In this document: piece after piece, positions 7,473 through 18,187 of the stretch
Position numbering within the stretch: the first letter of the stretch is position 1
Layout: the number at the start of each line of letters is the position of its first letter
Origin: Lactobacillus taiwanensis DSM 21401
Lineage (GTDB): Bacteria; Bacillota; Bacilli; Lactobacillales; Lactobacillaceae
Direction of reading: 5' to 3'
Length of the DNA: 64,000 nt
Assembly: GCF_001436695.1 (NCBI RefSeq)
Contig: NZ_AYZG01000011.1
Span: forward strand, 1-64,000
The notes under the pieces: generated by a model
What the model saw: only the letters and a program-made list of their open reading frames with translations
Database searches by the model: none
Told to the model about the DNA's origin: nothing
Program-made: the position numbers and the translations under genes

Positions 7473-9236
7473 ATGAACATTTTTAGTAAATTAGGATGGT
7501 TTTTTAAGCAAGAAAAAAAGCGCTATATTATTGGAATAACTTTTTTAGCATTAACTTCAATTGCTAATTTAGTACCACCTAGGATTCTAGGGTTAATGGC
7601 AGATCAACTTGATAAGGGATCAATTAGTTGGACTGAATATGGCGCACTAATTTTAGCTGTGATTGCTGCAGCAATTGTTTTGTATCTTTTGCGTTATTTC
7701 TGGCGTAAGCAAATTTGGGGCGGAGCAGCTGAACTAGAAAGACAGATGCGATCGCGTTTATTTAGCCATTTTATGATAATGGATCGAACTTTTTATCAAA
7801 GACACCGAACTGGTGACTTAATGGCACATGCTACTAATGATATTAATTCAATTCAAAATGTTGCGGGGGACGGTGTCTTAACTTTAGTTGATTCTTTAGT
7901 AACTGGTGGGACAACAATGATTGCTATGATTATTTTTACTGATTTTCGTTTGACAATTGTCGCTCTCTTGCCACTTCCATTTTTAGCTTTAGGTGCCTGG
8001 AAATTAGGCGATAAGCTTCACTATAGTTTTGATAAGTCCCAAGCGGCCTTTTCTCGGCTTAATAATAAGACGCAAGAATCAGTTTCTGGAATTAAAGTAT
8101 TAAAGGCATTTGGTGAAAGTAAACAAGATTCTGCTGCTTTCAATAAGATGGTAGATGAAACAATTCAAATCAATAAGAAAGTTTTTAAGTGGGACTCAAT
8201 GTTTGATCCACTTGGAACCTTAATTATTGGAGCAACATATGTAATTACTATTATTTATGGTGGTCTTTTAGTAACCAATCATACTTTATCTGTTGGCCAA
8301 CTAGTATCTTTTATTGCTTATATTTCAAATATGGTTTGGCCAATGTTTGCAATTGGTTACTTATTTAATATCTTAGAGCGTGGATCTGCATCTTATGATC
8401 GTGTTGAGCGGCTATTATATGAAAGACCACAAATTACCGATGAGAATGCTGATCGCAATTTAACTGCTAGGGACATTCAAGGCGACTTAAATTATGATGT
8501 AAAGTCTTTTGCTTATCCCGATGAAAAAGAGATTCCAGTCTTACAAAACATTAATTTTAATCTAAAACCGGGACAAACTTTAGGTTTGGTTGGAAAAGTT
8601 GGTGCCGGGAAAACAACAATTATTGAACTTTTATTAAGGGAATTTGATAAGTACCAAGGAAAAATAACTTTAGGTGGTCATGATATTAGAAATATTCCAC
8701 TAGAGTTACTTTTAAATGAAATCTCCTATGTGCCTCAAAATAACTTTTTATTTTCGACATCAATTGAGAATAATATCGCTTTTTCTGATCAAGCTGCAGG
8801 TGAAGAAAAAATTCAATCTGCTGCGCAAAAGAGTGATTTGCATGATGACATTATGCAGATGCCGGCTGGCTATAAGACTCTAGTTGGTGAGAACGGAGTG
8901 TCTTTATCTGGTGGTCAAAAGCAACGTTTATCTATTGCTCGTGCACTATTAAAAGAAAGTCCAATTTTGATTTTAGATGATGCTCTTTCTGCAGTAGATG
9001 CAAAAACTGAGACGGCGATTTTAGATTCACTTAAGTCTGAAAGAAAAGATAAAAAGACTTTGATTGCAGCTCATCGATTAACTTCGGTAATGGATGCAGA
9101 CTTAATTTTAGTATTAAAAAATGGAAAAATTGTTGAAAGAGGTAAGCATCAAGATCTTCTTGACCAAGATGGTTGGTATGCTGAAATGTGGCGTAAACAA
9201 GAATTACAGGCAAAGGTGGGTGAACTAGATGGATAA
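7473..9236 (+). CDS. ABC exporter half-transporter, degenerate Walker B (BmrC/LmrC-like)
   Basis: This 587-aa half-transporter has six membrane helices (about residues 17-300) and a nucleotide-binding domain from about 345. Walker A is GKVGAGKTT and the signature is LSGGQ. Walker B ends in LILDDALSAVD, so the catalytic Glu is Asp, as in the degenerate site of heterodimeric multidrug exporters such as BmrCD and LmrCD. The next gene supplies the complementary half and overlaps by 8 bases. Together they probably export drugs, lipids or peptides; the substrate is unknown. GAGGTG gives a good RBS. Confidence 0.92.
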   Translation: MNIFSKLGWFFKQEKKRYIIGITFLALTSIANLVPPRILGLMADQLDKGSISWTEYGALILAVIAAAIVLYLLRYFWRKQIWGGAAELERQMRSRLFSHFMIMDRTFYQRHRTGDLMAHATNDINSIQNVAGDGVLTLVDSLVTGGTTMIAMIIFTDFRLTIVALLPLPFLALGAWKLGDKLHYSFDKSQAAFSRLNNKTQESVSGIKVLKAFGESKQDSAAFNKMVDETIQINKKVFKWDSMFDPLGTLIIGATYVITIIYGGLLVTNHTLSVGQLVSFIAYISNMVWPMFAIGYLFNILERGSASYDRVERLLYERPQITDENADRNLTARDIQGDLNYDVKSFAYPDEKEIPVLQNINFNLKPGQTLGLVGKVGAGKTTIIELLLREFDKYQGKITLGGHDIRNIPLELLLNEISYVPQNNFLFSTSIENNIAFSDQAAGEEKIQSAAQKSDLHDDIMQMPAGYKTLVGENGVSLSGGQKQRLSIARALLKESPILILDDALSAVDAKTETAILDSLKSERKDKKTLIAAHRLTSVMDADLILVLKNGKIVERGKHQDLLDQDGWYAEMWRKQELQAKVGELDG

Positions 9237-11022
9237 CAAGGAAGAATCAAAATCTGTTTGGTCAAAGGCGATTCCTTTTAAAGAACAAGTTCAGATTTTT
9301 AAACGTGTCTTAAAATATGTAAAGCCTTTTAAAGTAGAAATGGGAGTTGCAATTTTTGGTGCTTTCTTAGTAAGCGTAATTAATATGCTTTTGCCTAGGG
9401 GACTACAATTCTTTTTAGATAACTATTTGATTAAGCAAAAGGCTACTGTTCAAATTATTGTTTGGGCTGGTCTATTATACGGAATTGGAACGATTATTAA
9501 GGCAGTTCTGCAATTTATTTATCAATATTTGTATGCCTTGGGAGCCGAAAAGACACTTGAGAATGTTAGAAAGGATTTGTATCAAAAACTTCATAGTTTG
9601 GGGATGAGGTATTTTGATCAAACGCCTGCGGGGTCAATTGTTTCAAGAGTTACTAACGATACAATGACATTAAGCGATTTCTTAGGCGTGCTCTGTCAGG
9701 TGGTAATTGGAGTATTTTCACTAGTAACTGCTTTTGTAGCGATGTATGTCACTAATAAAGTAGCAGCATTAATTGTTTTATTATTTTTACCAATTTTAGG
9801 ATTTGTTTTTTGGATTTATACTCAAAAAAGTTCGAAACTATATCGTGGATTTCGTGAGCGGTTAAGTAGAATTAATACCAATTTGAATGAATCTATTGAA
9901 GGTGTTTCTTTAATTCAACAATTTAAACAAGAAAAGAGAATGACTCACAATTTTGAAAATGAAAATGGGACTTTAATGAAAACTCGTTTTAACATGATTA
10001 GAGTTAATTCACTTCTTTTATCTCCAATGACTAGTTTGCTTTATTCATTAGCTTTGGCGTTAGTTTTAATGTATTTTGGCTTTCCACTACAAAAAATATT
10101 TGTACCCGCTGGAATTGTATATGCATTTTCTCAATATGTGCAACAATTTTTTAATCCAATCTCTACGATGATGGATCGAATGACGTTCTTTCAGGATGGA
10201 ATAGTTGCGGGTAAACGTATTTTTAAAATTATGGATGAGCAAGAATATGAACCAGAGCAAGAAAACGATCAGAATGCTGTAATTTCTAAAGGAAAAATTG
10301 AATTTAAAAATGTGAGTTTTTCTTATGATGGTAAAAATGAGATTTTGCATAATGTTTCATTTGTAGTTAAGCCAGGAGAAACTTTGGGAATTGTTGGTCA
10401 CACTGGATCAGGAAAGAGTTCAATCATTAATGTTATGATGAGATTTTATGAATTCGGTAGCGGTCAAGTTCTGATTGATGATATTGATATTAGAAAATTT
10501 TCTAAAAGGGAATTACGTAAAAAATTGGGGTTAGTTTTACAAGAACCATTTATGTTTTATGGTGATATTTCTTCAAATATTCGCTTGTATAATGATCAAA
10601 TTACTGATCAACAAATTAAAAAAGCTGCACAAGCAGTTCAAGCGAATTCCTTTATTGAAAAAATGCCAGGTAAATATCATGCAAAAGTAATTGAGGGTGG
10701 CACAGAACTTAGTCAGGGACAAAGACAACTGATTTCTTTTGCAAGGACTCTGGTAACTGATCCGAAAATACTAGTCTTAGATGAAGCTACGGCTAATGTG
10801 GACACTGAAACTGAAAATTTGATTCAAGAAGGACTTAAAAAGCTTCGGCAGGGTAGAACGACATTAGCAATTGCCCACCGACTTTCAACGATTGCGGATG
10901 CTGATCAAATTATTGTTTTAGACAAAGGGAGAATTGTTGAACGTGGTACGCATCAAGAATTATTAGATAAAAAAAGATATTACTATAATCTTTATAAACT
11001 ACAACAAACCAGTGATAAGTAA
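9229..11022 (+). CDS. ABC exporter half-transporter, canonical Walker B (BmrD/LmrD-like)
   Basis: This 597-aa partner half-transporter has a membrane domain (about residues 35-330) and an ATPase domain with Walker A GHTGSGKSS and Walker B ILVLDEATANVD with the catalytic Glu. Its signature is LSQGQ rather than LSGGQ. With the preceding protein it forms one consensus and one degenerate ATP site, the known design of heterodimeric exporters. It starts within the end of the first gene (ATG at 9229), indicating coupled synthesis. Confidence 0.92.
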   Translation: MDNKEESKSVWSKAIPFKEQVQIFKRVLKYVKPFKVEMGVAIFGAFLVSVINMLLPRGLQFFLDNYLIKQKATVQIIVWAGLLYGIGTIIKAVLQFIYQYLYALGAEKTLENVRKDLYQKLHSLGMRYFDQTPAGSIVSRVTNDTMTLSDFLGVLCQVVIGVFSLVTAFVAMYVTNKVAALIVLLFLPILGFVFWIYTQKSSKLYRGFRERLSRINTNLNESIEGVSLIQQFKQEKRMTHNFENENGTLMKTRFNMIRVNSLLLSPMTSLLYSLALALVLMYFGFPLQKIFVPAGIVYAFSQYVQQFFNPISTMMDRMTFFQDGIVAGKRIFKIMDEQEYEPEQENDQNAVISKGKIEFKNVSFSYDGKNEILHNVSFVVKPGETLGIVGHTGSGKSSIINVMMRFYEFGSGQVLIDDIDIRKFSKRELRKKLGLVLQEPFMFYGDISSNIRLYNDQITDQQIKKAAQAVQANSFIEKMPGKYHAKVIEGGTELSQGQRQLISFARTLVTDPKILVLDEATANVDTETENLIQEGLKKLRQGRTTLAIAHRLSTIADADQIIVLDKGRIVERGTHQELLDKKRYYYNLYKLQQTSDK

Positions 11023-11053
11023 AAAGGTTTGGTCTCATGACCAAACCTTTTTT
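11021..11053. terminator. Bidirectional terminator between ABC pair and cfa
   Basis: AAAAAGGTTTGGTC (11021-11034) pairs with GACCAAACCTTTTT across a 4-nt loop. It lies between converging genes. Confidence 0.88.
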
Positions 11054-11076
11054 AATAGATATTCTACTATTTGTTG

Positions 11077-12258
11077 CTACTTATCATTTAACATATATTG
11101 ACGGGTCATTGGTAAGTTCTTACCGGATGGACCTTTAGTTAATAAGTATTGGATAACATCAATGTTTCCTGATTCAAATGAAGCGGCACAAGCTTGTAAA
11201 TACATATCCCACATTCTTGCAAAACGTTCACCCATCATACCTTCAACTTCAGAACGGTGATCGTTAAAGTTTTTGTCCCAAATTTCAAGAGTTCTTTGGT
11301 AATGGCGACGAAGCATTTCCATATCAGCAATTTGCAAGTTTGATTCTTCAATTCTTGAAACAATTTCAACTAAGCCTGGGATGTAACCGCCTGGGAAGAT
11401 GTATTTATTAATCCAAGCGTTGGTTGCTCCACCTTGTTGACGAGTGATTCCATGAATTAATGCAACACCGTGTGGTTTTAAGTACTTAGCGACATCTTTA
11501 AAGTATTCCCCCAAGTTTTCCGAACCAACGTGTTCAAACATCCCTACAGAAGTTACATAGTCAAAATCACGGTTACCTAATTCACGATAGTCTTTAAGTA
11601 AAACTTCTGCTTGATCTTCAAGGCCCATATCCTTAATTTTTTTGTTTACAAGATCGAATTGTTCTTGACTCAAAGTAACACCAGTAACTTTAAGTCCATA
11701 TTCTTTAGCTGCAGTTAACATTAAGGTTCCCCAACCACAACCAATATCTAACAAGGTCTTGCCAGGTTTAGGATCTAATTTTTGAAGAATGTGATGAACT
11801 TTTGCAATTTGAGCTGCCTCCAGATCATCAGTGTTGTCATTAGTGAAGTAAGCACATGAATAAGTCATAGTAGGGTCAAGCCATAGCTTATAGAAGTCAT
11901 TTCCAATATCATAGTGACTTTGAATATCTTCTTGGCTTTGCTTTTCAGTATGCTTTTGCTTTGGTAAGAATTTTCTGAATTTTGAAGCACGCATGAAAGA
12001 TTCACTACTTCCATAAGCTGCTTCTATTAATTGTTGAATGCTTCCTTTAATTTCAAGATCCTTGTTCATGTAAGCTTCCCCTAAAGCTAAGGAAGCATTA
12101 CTTGTTATATCTTTAAAAGGAATCTTTTTGTTAAAAATAACCTCCACTTCTGGTGTACCATTTCCATAAACTTCTGATTTTCCATCCCAGTAGGTGACTT
12201 TTACTGGAATATTAAATGAATGACTAAGCATCATTTTATATAAAGGTTTTTCTAACAT
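11077..12258 (-). CDS. cfa: Cyclopropane-fatty-acyl-phospholipid synthase
   Basis: This 393-aa SAM-dependent enzyme adds a methylene bridge to unsaturated acyl chains in membrane phospholipids; cyclopropane (lactobacillic) acid supports acid and stress tolerance in lactobacilli. The SAM site reads [16 protein letters not shown] near residue 165, preceded by [16 protein letters not shown] and TYSCAYF, both family signatures. GGAG precedes the ATG. It stands as a single gene beside plsC, another phospholipid gene on the same strand. Confidence 0.95.
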   Translation of the reverse strand: MLEKPLYKMMLSHSFNIPVKVTYWDGKSEVYGNGTPEVEVIFNKKIPFKDITSNASLALGEAYMNKDLEIKGSIQQLIEAAYGSSESFMRASKFRKFLPKQKHTEKQSQEDIQSHYDIGNDFYKLWLDPTMTYSCAYFTNDNTDDLEAAQIAKVHHILQKLDPKPGKTLLDIGCGWGTLMLTAAKEYGLKVTGVTLSQEQFDLVNKKIKDMGLEDQAEVLLKDYRELGNRDFDYVTSVGMFEHVGSENLGEYFKDVAKYLKPHGVALIHGITRQQGGATNAWINKYIFPGGYIPGLVEIVSRIEESNLQIADMEMLRRHYQRTLEIWDKNFNDHRSEVEGMMGERFARMWDMYLQACAASFESGNIDVIQYLLTKGPSGKNLPMTRQYMLNDK

Positions 12259-12325
12259 TACTGATTCTCCTTTTCTACATTAGACTATGTTATTTTAACA
12301 CTAAAAAGGTTAAATAATAAAAAAT

Positions 12326-12940
12326 TTATTTTGCAACATAATGAAAATCAGGATTCTGTTCTTTATCTAGTTTATCCCAGGCGTCTTCTAATTGTTTGTA
12401 GAGAGTGGGCGTAGTATCTTGGTTGATCTTTTCTCTACGAGGAATATAAATAGGATCACCAAAACAGATATCTAATGGCTTTCTTTTAAGCAGATCTTTA
12501 AAAGAAAGAGGTCCTTGGTAAACAACTGGGACCAATGGTTTATTAGCCATTTTAGCAATCACAAATGCTCCACTTTTGAGTTTCTCCGAGTGTCGAGTTC
12601 CAGATGGAAAAATGATTAGTGACAGCTCACCTTTGCGTAGGCCTTTTACTGGAATTTTAATTGCAGAGGGGCCTGGATTATCACGATTAACTGAGAATGC
12701 ATGAGCATGTATTAAAATAAATCGTAGAATAGGATTTTTAAATAACTCTTTTTTTGCCATGAACATGAATTCCATTGGACTAGCAGCAAGTGCAAAAAGA
12801 ATTGGTTCCCACCAAGTTCTGTGGGGAGCAACTAAAATGTAGTTTCCTTTAGGAAGGCGATCTTTATGATGAACATGTAAATGGCCATTTAAGACCCACA
12901 CAATAAAGCGAGCAATAGGTCGAATAATTTTATAAAACAT
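12326..12940 (-). CDS. plsC: 1-acyl-sn-glycerol-3-phosphate acyltransferase, PlsC-like
   Basis: This 204-aa acyltransferase should add the second fatty acid to lysophosphatidic acid at the membrane. The catalytic box reads APHRTWWEP, an HX4E form where most family members have HX4D, and the substrate box reads FPSGTRHS where FPEGTRS is usual. The start is the ATG at 12940 behind GGAGGAAAC; a longer reading from 12976 crosses this RBS. The PlsC family is clear; the sn-2 specificity is inferred. Confidence 0.88.
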   Translation of the reverse strand: MFYKIIRPIARFIVWVLNGHLHVHHKDRLPKGNYILVAPHRTWWEPILFALAASPMEFMFMAKKELFKNPILRFILIHAHAFSVNRDNPGPSAIKIPVKGLRKGELSLIIFPSGTRHSEKLKSGAFVIAKMANKPLVPVVYQGPLSFKDLLKRKPLDICFGDPIYIPRREKINQDTTPTLYKQLEDAWDKLDKEQNPDFHYVAK

Positions 12941-13008
12941 AATGTTTCCTCCAATTTTATCTATAGTATTATACAATACAGCTAAGAATTTTTAGAAGGG
13001 TATAGAAA

Positions 13009-14031
13009 ATGGATCTATTAAAACCTAATGAACGAATTGATTATATGTACAATGATGATTTACGCATAATTCAAGAAAAAGATGCTTTTTCTTTTTCTTT
13101 AGATACTTTATTACTAGGATATTTTGCACAAGAGAAAATACATGATAATTACAAAGTAGTAGATTTATGTAGCGGGAATGCGGCTGCTAGTATTTATATG
13201 TCATATTTTAATCGCGCTCATTATGATGCCGTTGAGATTCAAAAAGAGATGGCTGATCAAGCAAGACGTAGTGTACAACTAAATAAATTAGAAAACCGCA
13301 TTGAAGTACATTGTTTGAATGCTCTGGATGCACCAAAAAAGCTAGGGAAGGATAAATACGATATGGTTGTGGTTAATCCGCCTTACTTTAAAGTGCCTAA
13401 GGGACATGTTATTAATCCTGATGAGAAAAAGGCATTAGCTAGACATGAATTAGCAATTAATCTTGAACAAATCATAAAAGTTGCAAGCAATATGTTAAAG
13501 ATGAAAGGAAAAATGTTTATGGTGCACCGGCCTGAAAGATTAGGTGAAATTATACACTATTGCTTAGAAAATCAGTTGAGTGTGAAATGGGTACAGCCTT
13601 TTGTTTCAAAAAGAAATGTGGATGCAAATTTAGTAGTTGTTGAAGCAATTAGAAATACCGCTAGTGATGGATTAGTCTTAAAAGATGCAATTGTAGTTCA
13701 CAATGAAGATGGTTCGTTTACTCCAAAAGTTAGAGAAATAATCTCTGAAAACAAAAATAAAAAGCCTAAAAAAGAAAAATATTACTTTTATTGTTTATTG
13801 TGTAATGATGAAAGTTTTTATGGTGGCTTTACTAATGATTTGGAGAATCGTTTAAAAATGCACAATGAGGGAAAAGGTGCAAAATATACTAAGGCGCGTC
13901 GACCAGTTAAAATGATTTATCATGAAGAATTTGATGATAAAAAATTGGCTTTAAAAAGAGAATACTGGTTCAAGCATCATTCAAGAAAATGGAAAGAGAA
14001 TTTTTTGCGCGAACATAATGTAAAATTTTAA
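13009..14031 (+). CDS. Fusion: TrmN6-like tRNA methyltransferase and GIY-YIG domain
   Basis: This 340-aa protein joins two domains that are separate neighbours in Bacillus (yabB and yazA). Residues about 1-245 are a class I methyltransferase with the SAM strand [10 protein letters not shown] and catalytic [10 protein letters not shown], as in TrmN6, which makes m6A37 in tRNA-Val. Residues about 258-340 are a YazA/UPF0213-type GIY-YIG nuclease-like domain: [20 protein letters not shown], then KYTKARRPV and [10 protein letters not shown] Lys-rich linker (about 247-257) joins them. The ORF has no break in between. The methylation target is inferred by homology. Confidence 0.88.
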   Translation: MDLLKPNERIDYMYNDDLRIIQEKDAFSFSLDTLLLGYFAQEKIHDNYKVVDLCSGNAAASIYMSYFNRAHYDAVEIQKEMADQARRSVQLNKLENRIEVHCLNALDAPKKLGKDKYDMVVVNPPYFKVPKGHVINPDEKKALARHELAINLEQIIKVASNMLKMKGKMFMVHRPERLGEIIHYCLENQLSVKWVQPFVSKRNVDANLVVVEAIRNTASDGLVLKDAIVVHNEDGSFTPKVREIISENKNKKPKKEKYYFYCLLCNDESFYGGFTNDLENRLKMHNEGKGAKYTKARRPVKMIYHEEFDDKKLALKREYWFKHHSRKWKENFLREHNVKF

Positions 14032-14060
14032 TTGCATTTGTAAGCTTAATTAGTTACAAT
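14032..14060 (+). promoter_or_regulatory. rpsB promoter
   Basis: TTGCAT (14032-14037), a 17-bp spacer and TACAAT (14055-14060) begin right after the fusion gene and precede the rpsB leader. Confidence 0.7.
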
Positions 14061-14100
14061 GTTCAAGTATGCATTTTGCATATTTGAATTTATATCACAT

Positions 14101-14157
14101 CAAGAGCGATTAAATTCCTAGGTGCCGATTTTGGTCAGAATTTAATACGACCTCTTG
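14101..14157 (+). ncRNA. Structured leader of rpsB
   Basis: CAAGAG (14101-14106) pairs with CTCTTG (14152-14157), and inside it ATTAAATTC (14109-14117) pairs perfectly with GAATTTAAT (14138-14146), closing a loop that holds GGTGCCGATTTTGGTC. The stem sits between promoter and RBS without a T-run, which suits autogenous translational control by S2. I cannot confirm a named RNA family. Confidence 0.5.
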
Positions 14158-14184
14158 AGAGGAATTAACCAGGAGGAATTTTTT

Positions 14185-14967
14185 ATGACAGTTGTTACTA
14201 TGAAGCAATTGCTTGAAGCAGGTGTCCACTTTGGTCACCAAACTAGAAGATGGGATCCAAAGATGGCTCCTTACATTTTCACTCAAAGAAACGGAATCTA
14301 CATCATTGACTTACAAAAGACTATTAAGATGTTAGATGATGCTTACAACTACGTTAAGGCAGTTGCTCAAGATGGCGGCGTATTTTTGTTTGTTGGTACT
14401 AAGAAACAAGCACAAGAAGCTGTTAAAGAAGAAGCTACACGTGCAGGTCAATACTACGTTAACCAACGTTGGTTAGGTGGTACTTTGACTAACTGGACTA
14501 CTATCCAAAGCCGTGTTAAGAGATTAAAAGAATTAAAACAAATGTCAGAAGATGGCACTTTCGATGTATTACCAAAGAAGGAAGTTGCACTTTTGACTAA
14601 AGAAATGGAAAAACTTGAAAGATTCTTAGGTGGTATCGAAGATATGCCTAGAATTCCAGATGTTATGTTCGTTGTTGATCCTAAGAAAGAAAAGATCGCT
14701 GTTCACGAAGCAAACATTTTAGGTATCCCTGTAGTAGCTATGGTTGATACCAACACTGATCCAGATCCAATTGACGTCGTTATCCCAGCAAATGATGATG
14801 CAATTCGCGCAATTCGTTTAATTTCTGGTGCTATGGCTGATGCAATTATCGAAGGTAAGCAAGGCCAAGATGATAGTGAAGACGTTGAAAAGGAAATGGC
14901 AGATGCAGCAGCTGAAAACGGTGAGGAAGAATCAATCGAAGAAGTTGTTGAAAAGTCAGAAGACTAA
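14185..14967 (+). CDS. rpsB: 30S ribosomal protein S2
   Basis: S2 (260 aa) binds the 30S head-body junction and is needed for S1 binding and initiation. The start is the ATG at 14185 ([21 protein letters not shown]), behind AGGAGG; an earlier TTG in frame falls in the leader. The C-terminus is an acidic tail rich in Glu/Asp. It is followed by tsf, the universal partner gene. Confidence 0.97.
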   Translation: MTVVTMKQLLEAGVHFGHQTRRWDPKMAPYIFTQRNGIYIIDLQKTIKMLDDAYNYVKAVAQDGGVFLFVGTKKQAQEAVKEEATRAGQYYVNQRWLGGTLTNWTTIQSRVKRLKELKQMSEDGTFDVLPKKEVALLTKEMEKLERFLGGIEDMPRIPDVMFVVDPKKEKIAVHEANILGIPVVAMVDTNTDPDPIDVVIPANDDAIRAIRLISGAMADAIIEGKQGQDDSEDVEKEMADAAAENGEEESIEEVVEKSED

Positions 14968-15004
14968 TTTGTTTTTACTGTTAGTTCTGTAGGAGGACAT
15001 ATTA

Positions 15005-16030
15005 ATGGCAAAAATTACTGCTCAATTAGTTAAGGAATTACGTGAACGTACTGGTGCTGGTGTTATGGATGCCAAGAAAGCATTAGTAGAAGTTGACGGT
15101 GACATGGATAAGGCAGTTCAATACCTTCGTGATAAGGGTATGGCTAAGGCTGCTAAAAAGGCTGACCGTGTTGCAGCTGAAGGTTTAACTGGCGTTTACG
15201 TTGATGGTAATGTTGCAGCTATTACTGAAGTTAACTCAGAAACTGACTTCGTTTCATCAAACGATAAGTTTGTTAAATTAGTAAATGCAGCTACTAAGAC
15301 TATTGCTGAAGGTAAGCCTGCTGATATGGCAGCTGCTGAAGAATTAAAGATGGATGATGGAACTACTTTAGCTCAATCATTTGTTGATGCAACTGCAACT
15401 ATTGGTGAAAAGATTGTTTTACGTCGTTTTGCTTTAGAAGAAAAGACTGACGATCAAGAATTCGGTGCTTACCAACACAATGGTGGTCAAATTGGTGTTA
15501 TCACCGTTTTAGAAGGTGCTGATGCAGCTACTGCTAAGCACTTGGCAATGCACATTGCAGCTATGAGTCCTAAGGTTATCTCACCTGATGAATTAGATGA
15601 TGAATTTATTACTGATCAATTGGCTGTAATGAACCACAAGATTGATCAAGATAACGAAAGTCGTGCATTGGTTAACAAGAAACCATTACCACACCTTGTT
15701 TATGGTTCAGAAAAGCAATTAACTGATGATATCTTGGCTAAGGCTAAAGAAGATATCAAGGCTGAGCTTAAAGAAGAAGGTAAGCCAGAGAAGATTTGGG
15801 ATAAAATCATTCCTGGTAAGATGCAACGTTTTATTGATGATAATACTCAAGTTGATAAGCAATTTGCAGTTTTGTCACAAAACTACATTATGGACGACAG
15901 CAAGACTGTTGGCGAATTCTTAAAGGAAAAGGGAGCTAAGTTAGTTGCTTTCCAACGTTACGAAGTTGGCGAAGGTATTGAAAAGAAGCAAGAAGACTTT
16001 GCTGCTGAAGTACGTGAACAAATGAAGTAA
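15005..16030 (+). CDS. tsf: Elongation factor Ts
   Basis: EF-Ts (341 aa) exchanges GDP for GTP on EF-Tu. The N-terminal UBA-like domain and core read [24 protein letters not shown], with NSETDFVS further on. It is longer than the 283-aa E. coli protein because of insertions in the dimerisation region, common in lactobacilli. AGGAGG lies before the ATG. It shares the rpsB transcript and is followed by a terminator. Confidence 0.96.
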   Translation: MAKITAQLVKELRERTGAGVMDAKKALVEVDGDMDKAVQYLRDKGMAKAAKKADRVAAEGLTGVYVDGNVAAITEVNSETDFVSSNDKFVKLVNAATKTIAEGKPADMAAAEELKMDDGTTLAQSFVDATATIGEKIVLRRFALEEKTDDQEFGAYQHNGGQIGVITVLEGADAATAKHLAMHIAAMSPKVISPDELDDEFITDQLAVMNHKIDQDNESRALVNKKPLPHLVYGSEKQLTDDILAKAKEDIKAELKEEGKPEKIWDKIIPGKMQRFIDDNTQVDKQFAVLSQNYIMDDSKTVGEFLKEKGAKLVAFQRYEVGEGIEKKQEDFAAEVREQMK

Positions 16031-16043
16031 TTATTTACTTAAG

Positions 16044-16077
16044 AAAGGAGTAACGCTTAGGCGCTACTCCTTTTTTT
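16044..16077 (+). terminator. tsf terminator
   Basis: AAAGGAGTA (16044-16052) pairs with TACTCCTTT (16065-16073), with an inner CGC/GCG, followed by a seven-T run. Confidence 0.88.
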
Positions 16078-16139
16078 CGGTATAATATATTGCAGTGATT
16101 TTATGGTAAAATGGTAAAAGCAAATGAGGAGGTAAATTT

Positions 16140-16865
16140 ATGAGTCAAGTTAAGTACAAATGTATCATTTTAAAAGTTTCAGGTGAAGCACTTGCTGGTG
16201 AAAAAGGTACAGGTATTAATCCTGAAGTTATTAAGCATTTAGCTGAAGAAATTAAATCTGTTCACGACATGGGCGTTGAAATTGGTATTGTCTGTGGTGG
16301 CGGAAATATGTGGCGTGGTGAAACCGGTGCTAACCTAGGTATGGAAAGAGCACAAGCAGATTACATGGGAATGCTAGCTACAATTATGAATGGTTTAGCA
16401 TTACAAGATGGGCTCGAAAACTTAGGTGTTCCTACACGTGTTCAAACATCAATTGAGATGCGTCAAATTGCAGAACCTTATATTCGTCGTAAGGCTGTTC
16501 GTCACTTAGAAAAGGGCCGTGTAGTTATCTTTGGTGGTGGTACTGGTAATCCTTACTTCTCAACTGATACTACTGCTGCATTACGAGCTGCTGAAATTAA
16601 TGCTGATGTAATTTTGATGGCTAAAAATGGTGTTGATGGAGTTTACTCAGCTGATCCTAAGGTTGATCCAAATGCTAAGAAATATTCTGAATTAACTCAA
16701 CTTGATTTAATTTCAAAAAACTTAAAGGTAATGGATAGTACTGCAAGTTCACTATCGATGGATAATAATATTCCTCTAGTTGTCTTTAACGTAAACAAGC
16801 CTGGTAACATTAAGAAAGTTGTTATGGGCGATAATATTGGTACTGTAATTAAGGGTGATAAATAA
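16140..16865 (+). CDS. pyrH: Uridylate kinase
   Basis: UMP kinase (241 aa) of the amino-acid-kinase fold phosphorylates UMP to UDP in pyrimidine supply and in bacteria is a hexamer regulated by GTP and UTP. Motifs are [12 protein letters not shown] at the N-terminus, CGGGNMWRG, and [26 protein letters not shown] precedes the ATG. Its stop shares a base with the frr start (TAATG). Confidence 0.97.
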   Translation: MSQVKYKCIILKVSGEALAGEKGTGINPEVIKHLAEEIKSVHDMGVEIGIVCGGGNMWRGETGANLGMERAQADYMGMLATIMNGLALQDGLENLGVPTRVQTSIEMRQIAEPYIRRKAVRHLEKGRVVIFGGGTGNPYFSTDTTAALRAAEINADVILMAKNGVDGVYSADPKVDPNAKKYSELTQLDLISKNLKVMDSTASSLSMDNNIPLVVFNVNKPGNIKKVVMGDNIGTVIKGDK

Positions 16866-17422
16866 TGGCTAACGAAGTAATCGAAAAAGCAAAAGAAAAT
16901 ATGAATAAGTCTATTGCCGTATTCCAAAAGGAATTAGGCGGTATTCGTGCAGGTGTTGCGAATGCAAGCTTATTAGATGGTATTAAAGTTGATTATTATG
17001 GCGTTCCTACTCCTCTTACGCAAATGTCTAGTGTAAGCATTCCTGAAGCTCGTGTTTTAATGGTAACTCCATATGACAAGTCAAGTTTAGATGATATTGA
17101 ACATGCAATTTTAGCTTCTGATCTTGGTATTACGCCAGCTAATGATGGTACTGTAATTAGAATTGTGATTCCTCAATTGACTGGTGAACGTCGTCAAGAA
17201 ATCGCTAAGCAAGTGGGCAAACTTGCTGAAAAAGGAAAAATTGCAGTTCGTAATGTTCGTCGTGATGCTATGGATACTTTAAAACGTCAAGAAAAAGATG
17301 GTGACATCACTGAAGATGAACAACGTAGTTTAGAAAAGCAAGTTCAGAAAGTAACTGATGATGCGACTAAAGAGATTGATAAATTAGCCGACCAAAAGAG
17401 TCAAGAAATTACTCAAGGTTAG
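16865..17422 (+). CDS. frr: Ribosome recycling factor
   Basis: RRF (185 aa) splits post-termination ribosomes together with EF-G. Hallmarks are [22 protein letters not shown] near the start and the helical [10 protein letters not shown] near residue 130. It starts on the last base of the pyrH stop, so translation is coupled. Confidence 0.97.
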   Translation: MANEVIEKAKENMNKSIAVFQKELGGIRAGVANASLLDGIKVDYYGVPTPLTQMSSVSIPEARVLMVTPYDKSSLDDIEHAILASDLGITPANDGTVIRIVIPQLTGERRQEIAKQVGKLAEKGKIAVRNVRRDAMDTLKRQEKDGDITEDEQRSLEKQVQKVTDDATKEIDKLADQKSQEITQG

Positions 17423-17441
17423 TCTAGGATTTGATAAACTT

Positions 17442-18161
17442 ATGTCAGAATCGAAAAAACCACTTAATCATTTAGCCATAATTATGGATGGAAATGGCCG
17501 CTGGGCTAAAAAAAGACATATGCCTCGTTTTGTAGGTCATCGCCATGGAATGGATAATATCCGTAATATTGCTCTTGCCGCCAATGATTTAGGCATAAAG
17601 GTTTTAACGCTTTATGCCTTTTCAACTGAAAACTGGGCTCGTCCTACTGATGAAGTAAATTATTTAATGCGTTTACCAATTGATTTTTTTGATAAATTTA
17701 TGCCTGAGTTAATGGATAATAATGTTCGTGTGAATATTATGGGTTTTGTTGATGAATTACCTGAAAAGACATATTTGGTAACGCAGAAGGCAATGAAAGA
17801 AACTGCTCATAATACAGGCATGATATTAAATTTTGCTTTTAATTATGGATCACAGCGTGAAATAACTGCTGGAGTTCAAAAAATTGCGCGCAAAGTAAAA
17901 GAGGGAATAATTGATCCCAATAATATTGATGAAAAGATGGTTTCAGATCATTTATTAACTCATTCTTTGGCTCCATATGAAGATCCTGATTTGTTGATTA
18001 GAACATCAGGTGAAGAGCGGTTATCCAATTTCTTATTATGGCAAATGGCCTATACTGAATTTAGTTTTTCGGATAAATTATGGCCAGATTTTAATAAGGA
18101 TGATTTAGAAGAATTAGTTAAAGATTATCAAGGACGTAATCGTCGATTTGGAAAATTGTAA
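17442..18161 (+). CDS. uppS: Undecaprenyl pyrophosphate synthase
   Basis: This 239-aa cis-prenyltransferase makes the C55 lipid carrier for peptidoglycan and wall polymers. Catalytic Asp16 lies in [13 protein letters not shown]; other signatures are [10 protein letters not shown] and [19 protein letters not shown]. The RBS is weak (AGGAT). It lies 19 bases after frr and 26 before cdsA in one operon. Confidence 0.97.
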   Translation: MSESKKPLNHLAIIMDGNGRWAKKRHMPRFVGHRHGMDNIRNIALAANDLGIKVLTLYAFSTENWARPTDEVNYLMRLPIDFFDKFMPELMDNNVRVNIMGFVDELPEKTYLVTQKAMKETAHNTGMILNFAFNYGSQREITAGVQKIARKVKEGIIDPNNIDEKMVSDHLLTHSLAPYEDPDLLIRTSGEERLSNFLLWQMAYTEFSFSDKLWPDFNKDDLEELVKDYQGRNRRFGKL

Positions 18162-18187
18162 AATTTATTAGAACTGTAGAATTTTAA

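Noticed and set aside
16081-16139. Separate pyrH promoter
   Set aside because: TATAAT at 16081 has no matching -35; the correct distance falls in the tsf terminator.
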